Shown piece after piece: positions 22,554 through 25,524 of a stretch of DNA of 25,524 nt (position 1 is its first letter; every line of letters begins with the position of its first letter). Both the position numbers and the translations under genes were made by a program. The stretch comes from CAYHKY01 sp964357355. Its GTDB lineage: Bacteria; Patescibacteriota; Microgenomatia; UBA10105. Below the pieces are notes generated by a model. That model was not told the origin of the DNA and did not search any database. It was given only the letters and a program-made list of their open reading frames with translations. Where the stretch lies: positions 1-25,524 of the forward strand of contig CAYHKY010000011.1 of the NCBI GenBank assembly GCA_964357355.1, given 5' to 3'.

Positions 22554-24134
22554 TTAAGTGCCAGGTGCAGGTGGAAACTGGTCCTCCCAATCACCCGCAG
22601 TATTGGTATCCCATCCATCAGGTTTTCTCTCCAAGGCATGTCCTGAAACTACGCCCGGCAATATAAATTGACTTATGTCATCCCCATAACTCATCGCATC
22701 GATCAAACTCCCTTCCGCATCTTTTAGAAGTAAATGATCTCCCAAGTTGTCTAACCCATCACCGATTTGCCTACCTAAAGGTATTTTTAATGTTCCTAAT
22801 GGTTCATCCCAAAAAGCCCAAGTGGAATTTGATATGGAAATAAGTGCAAAATCTCCCGGCTCAAGGTTACGGTTGCCGGTAATTTTAACTGGAATTCCGG
22901 AGTTGTCAGTTATCGTCCAGTTTTTGAGGTTGACTGTTTCTGTAGTTGGGTTATAAATCTCAATCCATTCATGGTTTCTGCCGCCACCTCCACCGCAAAA
23001 TCCGGAAAGGGTATTGTTGCCGCCTTGCACGTCAATGACGACAATGTTAGCAACGTCCCCACTTTCATTAGAATTTGAATTACCTATAATTTCCCCAAAA
23101 CCGGTATTGCCATTTGCTGAGTTGTTACCGGTATTGCTAGAAATATCCAAATTGATATCAACATCTGTCTGGTTGTTTTGAACTACGCTGCAAAGAGTCT
23201 CTATGTCTACAAACGCACTGTTTTGTGATTCTGCTCCGTTTCCTACTATTCGAATTTGAGTCACGTGTCCGCCGACAGTCACCCCGCGGTCTCCGGGGCT
23301 ATCGAAACCATGTGCGCTATCCACATCATAATACACTTCATTGATAACTATATGTACGGGAGCAGGTGTCGGGGATACAATTGGATCAGAAATTCCTGCA
23401 ACAAACGAAGCTGAAGCAATTTCAGTATCTGAAAAAAAACTGTTTGTCATTTTTACAAATACGAAACTTAAACCGAAGAAAAGTAAAAATAGAACGACTC
23501 GCGAATCAATTATAATCTCATGTTCATACCTGAGTTTTGCGATGTCCTGTAAAAAAGAATCATCTTCCTGGGTAAGTACCAGTTTCTTTTCCTGTTTTTT
23601 TTGCCAAATGTGTTTGATACCGTTACTCACGCTTTGATAAACTTTTTTGAGTTCTTCATATACGACCACAGTCGCCGGTACAATGACGACGAATATAAAT
23701 CCAAGAGGAGTCTGCATCTGATGGGTAAGAAATCCGATTAAAGGCAAAGTCAAAACTGTCTTACCTAATATTTGCTCTTTCCCGATAGTTGCAAGGTCTG
23801 GCGATTTATTGGCATCACCTTTTGTTTTATATATGAATCCGAAGGTATCGGAGTCAAACGAGTTGATCCGGTGTGTCACGAGGTTATTTTTTTCCTTTTC
23901 CGAAGGAAAAAAAGTCACTATATCTCCCGGAGTATATTCTATTTGCGGGACAACCAGAACGAGGCTTCCCAAGGGAACTGTCGGCTCCATAGATCCGGAC
24001 TGAACAACCAGCAGTTTATAATTTCCTTCCAAAGGGATGAGTGCAAACAAAAGAAACGCACCGATAAATCCGGCGGTAAGGGAAAAGCAGACTTCCACTA
24101 TTCTGATTATTTGTTTAATGGGCAGCTTTTTCAT
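22554..24134 (-). CDS. SipW-type signal peptidase fused to a split lamin-tail (LTD) domain
   Basis: 526 residues from the ATG at 24132-24134; a TTG 18 codons earlier is possible but lies inside a hairpin. The N-terminal peptidase has a membrane helix (9-34), catalytic Ser48 in SGSMEP, His88 in VTHRI and Asp107 in TKGDAN. His instead of Lys marks the ER/archaeal/SipW type. Membrane helices follow at about 127-159 and 212-229. Directly after the last is SFFSDTEIASASFVAG (232-247), the signal motif of TasA-like SipW substrates. After a short Pro-rich linker an LTD begins (VINEVYYD, 263-270), is interrupted by about 115 residues containing the NANGNTG-type repeat, and resumes with HEWIEIYNP. It probably processes the TasA-like protein encoded upstream, and perhaps releases its own LTD part. 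Confidence 0.85.
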   Translation of the reverse strand: MKKLPIKQIIRIVEVCFSLTAGFIGAFLLFALIPLEGNYKLLVVQSGSMEPTVPLGSLVLVVPQIEYTPGDIVTFFPSEKEKNNLVTHRINSFDSDTFGFIYKTKGDANKSPDLATIGKEQILGKTVLTLPLIGFLTHQMQTPLGFIFVVIVPATVVVYEELKKVYQSVSNGIKHIWQKKQEKKLVLTQEDDSFLQDIAKLRYEHEIIIDSRVVLFLLFFGLSFVFVKMTNSFFSDTEIASASFVAGISDPIVSPTPAPVHIVINEVYYDVDSAHGFDSPGDRGVTVGGHVTQIRIVGNGAESQNSAFVDIETLCSVVQNNQTDVDINLDISSNTGNNSANGNTGFGEIIGNSNSNESGDVANIVVIDVQGGNNTLSGFCGGGGGRNHEWIEIYNPTTETVNLKNWTITDNSGIPVKITGNRNLEPGDFALISISNSTWAFWDEPLGTLKIPLGRQIGDGLDNLGDHLLLKDAEGSLIDAMSYGDDISQFILPGVVSGHALERKPDGWDTNTAGDWEDQFPPAPGT

Positions 24135-24153
24135 TTTGTTTCGTCCCCCAGGG

Positions 24154-24194
24154 CCGATGCTGAGTTGAGTATCGGGCAGACCACCCAACTCAGC
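24154..24194 (-). promoter_or_regulatory. Stem-loop between the TasA-like and signal-peptidase genes
   Basis: A perfect 9-bp stem GCTGAGTTG/CAACTCAGC (24159-24194) overlaps an alternative 5-bp stem CCGAT/ATCGG (24154-24175); the two cannot form together. It sits between the stop of the TasA-like gene and the ATG of the peptidase fusion, with no T-run. It could lower or tune expression of the peptidase relative to its substrate. Confidence 0.45.
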
Positions 24195-24211
24195 TTATAC
24201 CTATAAAAAAT

Positions 24212-25180
24212 TTAACTTGCTGAAGGCAACGGACTCGGACTCACCAATGGACTAGCTAACGGTGTAGCCGCTGGTGTCGCAGTAGGTAAAGGATTACACA
24301 AGAAATTATCATTGTGCCGTCCTTGTACTGCCTCAAAGACTACATTTCCAGACAACAAATCAGTCTGAGAAACATTGTTGACTTGAGAACCATCGCACCC
24401 AAATCCTCCATCAAGGCTATCAATTACTAGATCGCCATTGTTATCCTGAGCAGGTGTGTTATCAAGAGCAGGATCCTGAGGAATTGGACTTTCTGTCAAC
24501 GCTCCATAACAAAAGGCTTTGCCTACAAAATAATCTTTTGATCCTTTGAGCGGACCTTCTTCAAATGGATTGTTACCTGAATCTGCGAGTGTCCATTTAG
24601 CTCCACCCAACACTTCACTTGCCGGTCCAGCATGAAGTCGATCTTCACCAACTTCGTAGACATTATCACCATCATCCGCCCAGAAGATGAAATTGAGCTC
24701 TTCAGCAAGCTCTCCATCTCCTCCGGGATGCGGACTTGCCGGTGGTGTCGGGACTGGAAGAGGACATTGTAGATCTCCATCCTCTGTCTCCGGTTCAGTA
24801 CAACCGTTGTCTATATCCTGAGTAATATCCAAATCTGCACATACCCATGCATCATTATTTGTAATATGAAGACTGATTGTATCTTCTTCCCAATCACCAG
24901 GTTTTAGATCAGTTAGATCAAAGAACATATCGCCTTCTTCCAAATCTTTCTGTGTCCATGTACAAGAACATGAACCATTCTCCGGAACCCCTCCCCAAGA
25001 TCCACTAATACATGCCTGTCCGTTGTAGTAACAGGTGTTGTCGACTTTGAGGTCGAGTGCGCCTGCTACCAGGGAATTACCTATCGATGTTTCCGTATCC
25101 GAGAAAAAAGCGCCGGTTGCTGCAATTGCTATTGCAGCTACGGATCCGATCGTTGCAAGTCTGATTAATAAATTTTTCAT
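24212..25180 (-). CDS. TasA/CalY-like (camelysin-type) secreted surface protein
   Basis: 322 residues. The N-terminus has a hydrophobic helix (about 4-24) followed by AFFSDTETSIGNSLVAGALDLKVD (residues 24-47), the standard SipW-dependent signal of TasA and camelysin. LKPGDWEEDTISLHITNN fits the family beta-sandwich. It has many cysteines (CYYNGQAC, CSC, CADLDI), so disulfides are possible outside the cell. The C-terminal 30 residues are a Pro/Thr/Ala/Ser tail (PTATPAATP), likely an extended stalk. The signal-peptidase fusion gene follows and probably processes it. GGGGAGGTG precedes the ATG. TasA proteins form fibres in Bacillus; fibre formation here is inference. Confidence 0.82.
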   Translation of the reverse strand: MKNLLIRLATIGSVAAIAIAATGAFFSDTETSIGNSLVAGALDLKVDNTCYYNGQACISGSWGGVPENGSCSCTWTQKDLEEGDMFFDLTDLKPGDWEEDTISLHITNNDAWVCADLDITQDIDNGCTEPETEDGDLQCPLPVPTPPASPHPGGDGELAEELNFIFWADDGDNVYEVGEDRLHAGPASEVLGGAKWTLADSGNNPFEEGPLKGSKDYFVGKAFCYGALTESPIPQDPALDNTPAQDNNGDLVIDSLDGGFGCDGSQVNNVSQTDLLSGNVVFEAVQGRHNDNFLCNPLPTATPAATPLASPLVSPSPLPSAS

Positions 25181-25236
25181 AATTTTTCACCTCCCCTCAT
25201 AAGAATTTTGTTGTTCCTTTATATCCCCTTGTTTTT

Positions 25237-25524
25237 TTACCCACCAACACACAAATCTAAATTTTGTAAAGTCGTCTGTAACCCCGAATAGTCTGATGAT
25301 GAATAATAATGTCCCGCATCGTCAGCAATTTCGTTTTTCAAATAGGTTTCATTGACATTACTGCCAACTCCTACCACAAATATTTCAACTCCGGCTGCTC
25401 TGGCAACATCTGCTGATGTAGCAGCAACGTCATCAGCCGTACTTTCAGGAAGTGGCCTGTTCGGATGACCGTCTGTGACGATGATCATCTTGTCCGGAGA
25501 TGTCAGGTCCAACCTGTCATGACC
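25237..25524 (-). CDS. von Willebrand factor A (VWA) domain protein, C-terminal part
   Basis: Only the last 95 codons are present; the gene enters from beyond the right edge. MIIVTDGHPN carries the TDG part of the metal-ion-dependent adhesion site; EIFVVGVGS and a terminal LQTTLQNLDLC fit the end of a VWA domain. It ends at CVGG with no membrane anchor. It lies upstream of the TasA-like gene in the same direction, so it is probably part of the same surface module, with an adhesive or scaffold role. Confidence 0.8.
   Translation of the reverse strand, partial: GHDRLDLTSPDKMIIVTDGHPNRPLPESTADDVAATSADVARAAGVEIFVVGVGSNVNETYLKNEIADDAGHYYSSSDYSGLQTTLQNLDLCVGG

Noticed and set aside
23772..24206. 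144-residue reading frame on the plus strand
   Set aside because: Shadow of the signal peptidase domain; no recognisable motif.
1..25524. CRISPR array, tRNA, rRNA or insertion sequence
   Set aside because: No evenly spaced direct repeats, no tRNA-like cloverleaf, no rRNA stretch and no transposase were seen.

Overview
ORGANISM. All recognisable genes lie on the minus strand in short-spaced operons. The DNA is AT-leaning and most proteins are Lys/Ile/Asn-rich. TGA is used as an ordinary stop (carA, argG, rmlD), so the genetic code is standard. The mix of genes suggests an uncultured bacterium of the Candidate Phyla Radiation (Patescibacteria), perhaps Microgenomates: a SipW/TasA-type surface export module, lamin-tail (LTD) domains, a CAP protein with C-terminal membrane helices, a polyprenyl-phosphate sugar pathway, eukaryote-like CarAB, and many short dispersed palindromes. 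This placement is inference from gene content only.

LAYOUT. (1) Positions 1-9632, read right to left: carA, carB, then behind an internal promoter (5133-5161) argG fused to a C-terminal MGS-like domain, an 8-oxoguanine-deaminase-like amidohydrolase, a radical SAM protein, orotate phosphoribosyltransferase and the start of uracil phosphoribosyltransferase. (2) 9744-19274: a surface-sugar block with rmlA, an rmlC-like cupin, a Nudix gene, rmlB, rmlD, a UDP-glucose dehydrogenase, a GDP-mannose-dehydratase-like gene, a UDP-xylose-synthase-like gene, a polyprenyl-phosphate glycosyltransferase fused to GtrA, and a GT-C membrane glycosyltransferase. (3) 19276-21546: a small membrane protein, a CAP-domain protein, and a TrxR-like flavoprotein without the CxxC motif. 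(4) 21658-25524: a secreted Asn/Thr/Gly-rich repeat protein, a SipW-type signal peptidase fused to a split LTD domain, a TasA/CalY-like secreted protein, and the end of a VWA-domain protein.

HOW THE GENES MAY WORK TOGETHER. Block 1 links carbamoyl-phosphate synthesis with a citrulline-aspartate ligase homologue carrying a CPSase-type allosteric domain, two nucleobase phosphoribosyltransferases, a base-deaminase-like amidohydrolase and an unassigned radical SAM enzyme. Standard de novo pyrimidine genes (pyrB, pyrC, pyrD, pyrF) and argF/argH are not in the window. This is the best candidate for an undescribed pathway. Block 2 should make dTDP-rhamnose, UDP-glucuronate, UDP-xylose and a GDP-deoxyhexose, and move sugars through lipid-linked donors at the membrane. 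Block 4 looks like a surface fibre or coat module: the SipW-like peptidase probably processes the TasA-like protein and, because it carries the same signal motif itself, perhaps its own LTD tail.

NON-CODING HIGHLIGHTS. A 61-nt palindromic repeat lies in frame inside carB. A second repeat supplies the carA stop codon and the carB ribosome-binding region. A strong terminator follows the repeat-protein gene, and two probable tandem terminators follow the signal-peptidase gene. Between these terminators and the repeat-protein start is an apparently structured leader with two competing hairpins next to the Shine-Dalgarno. No tRNA, rRNA, CRISPR array or insertion sequence was seen.
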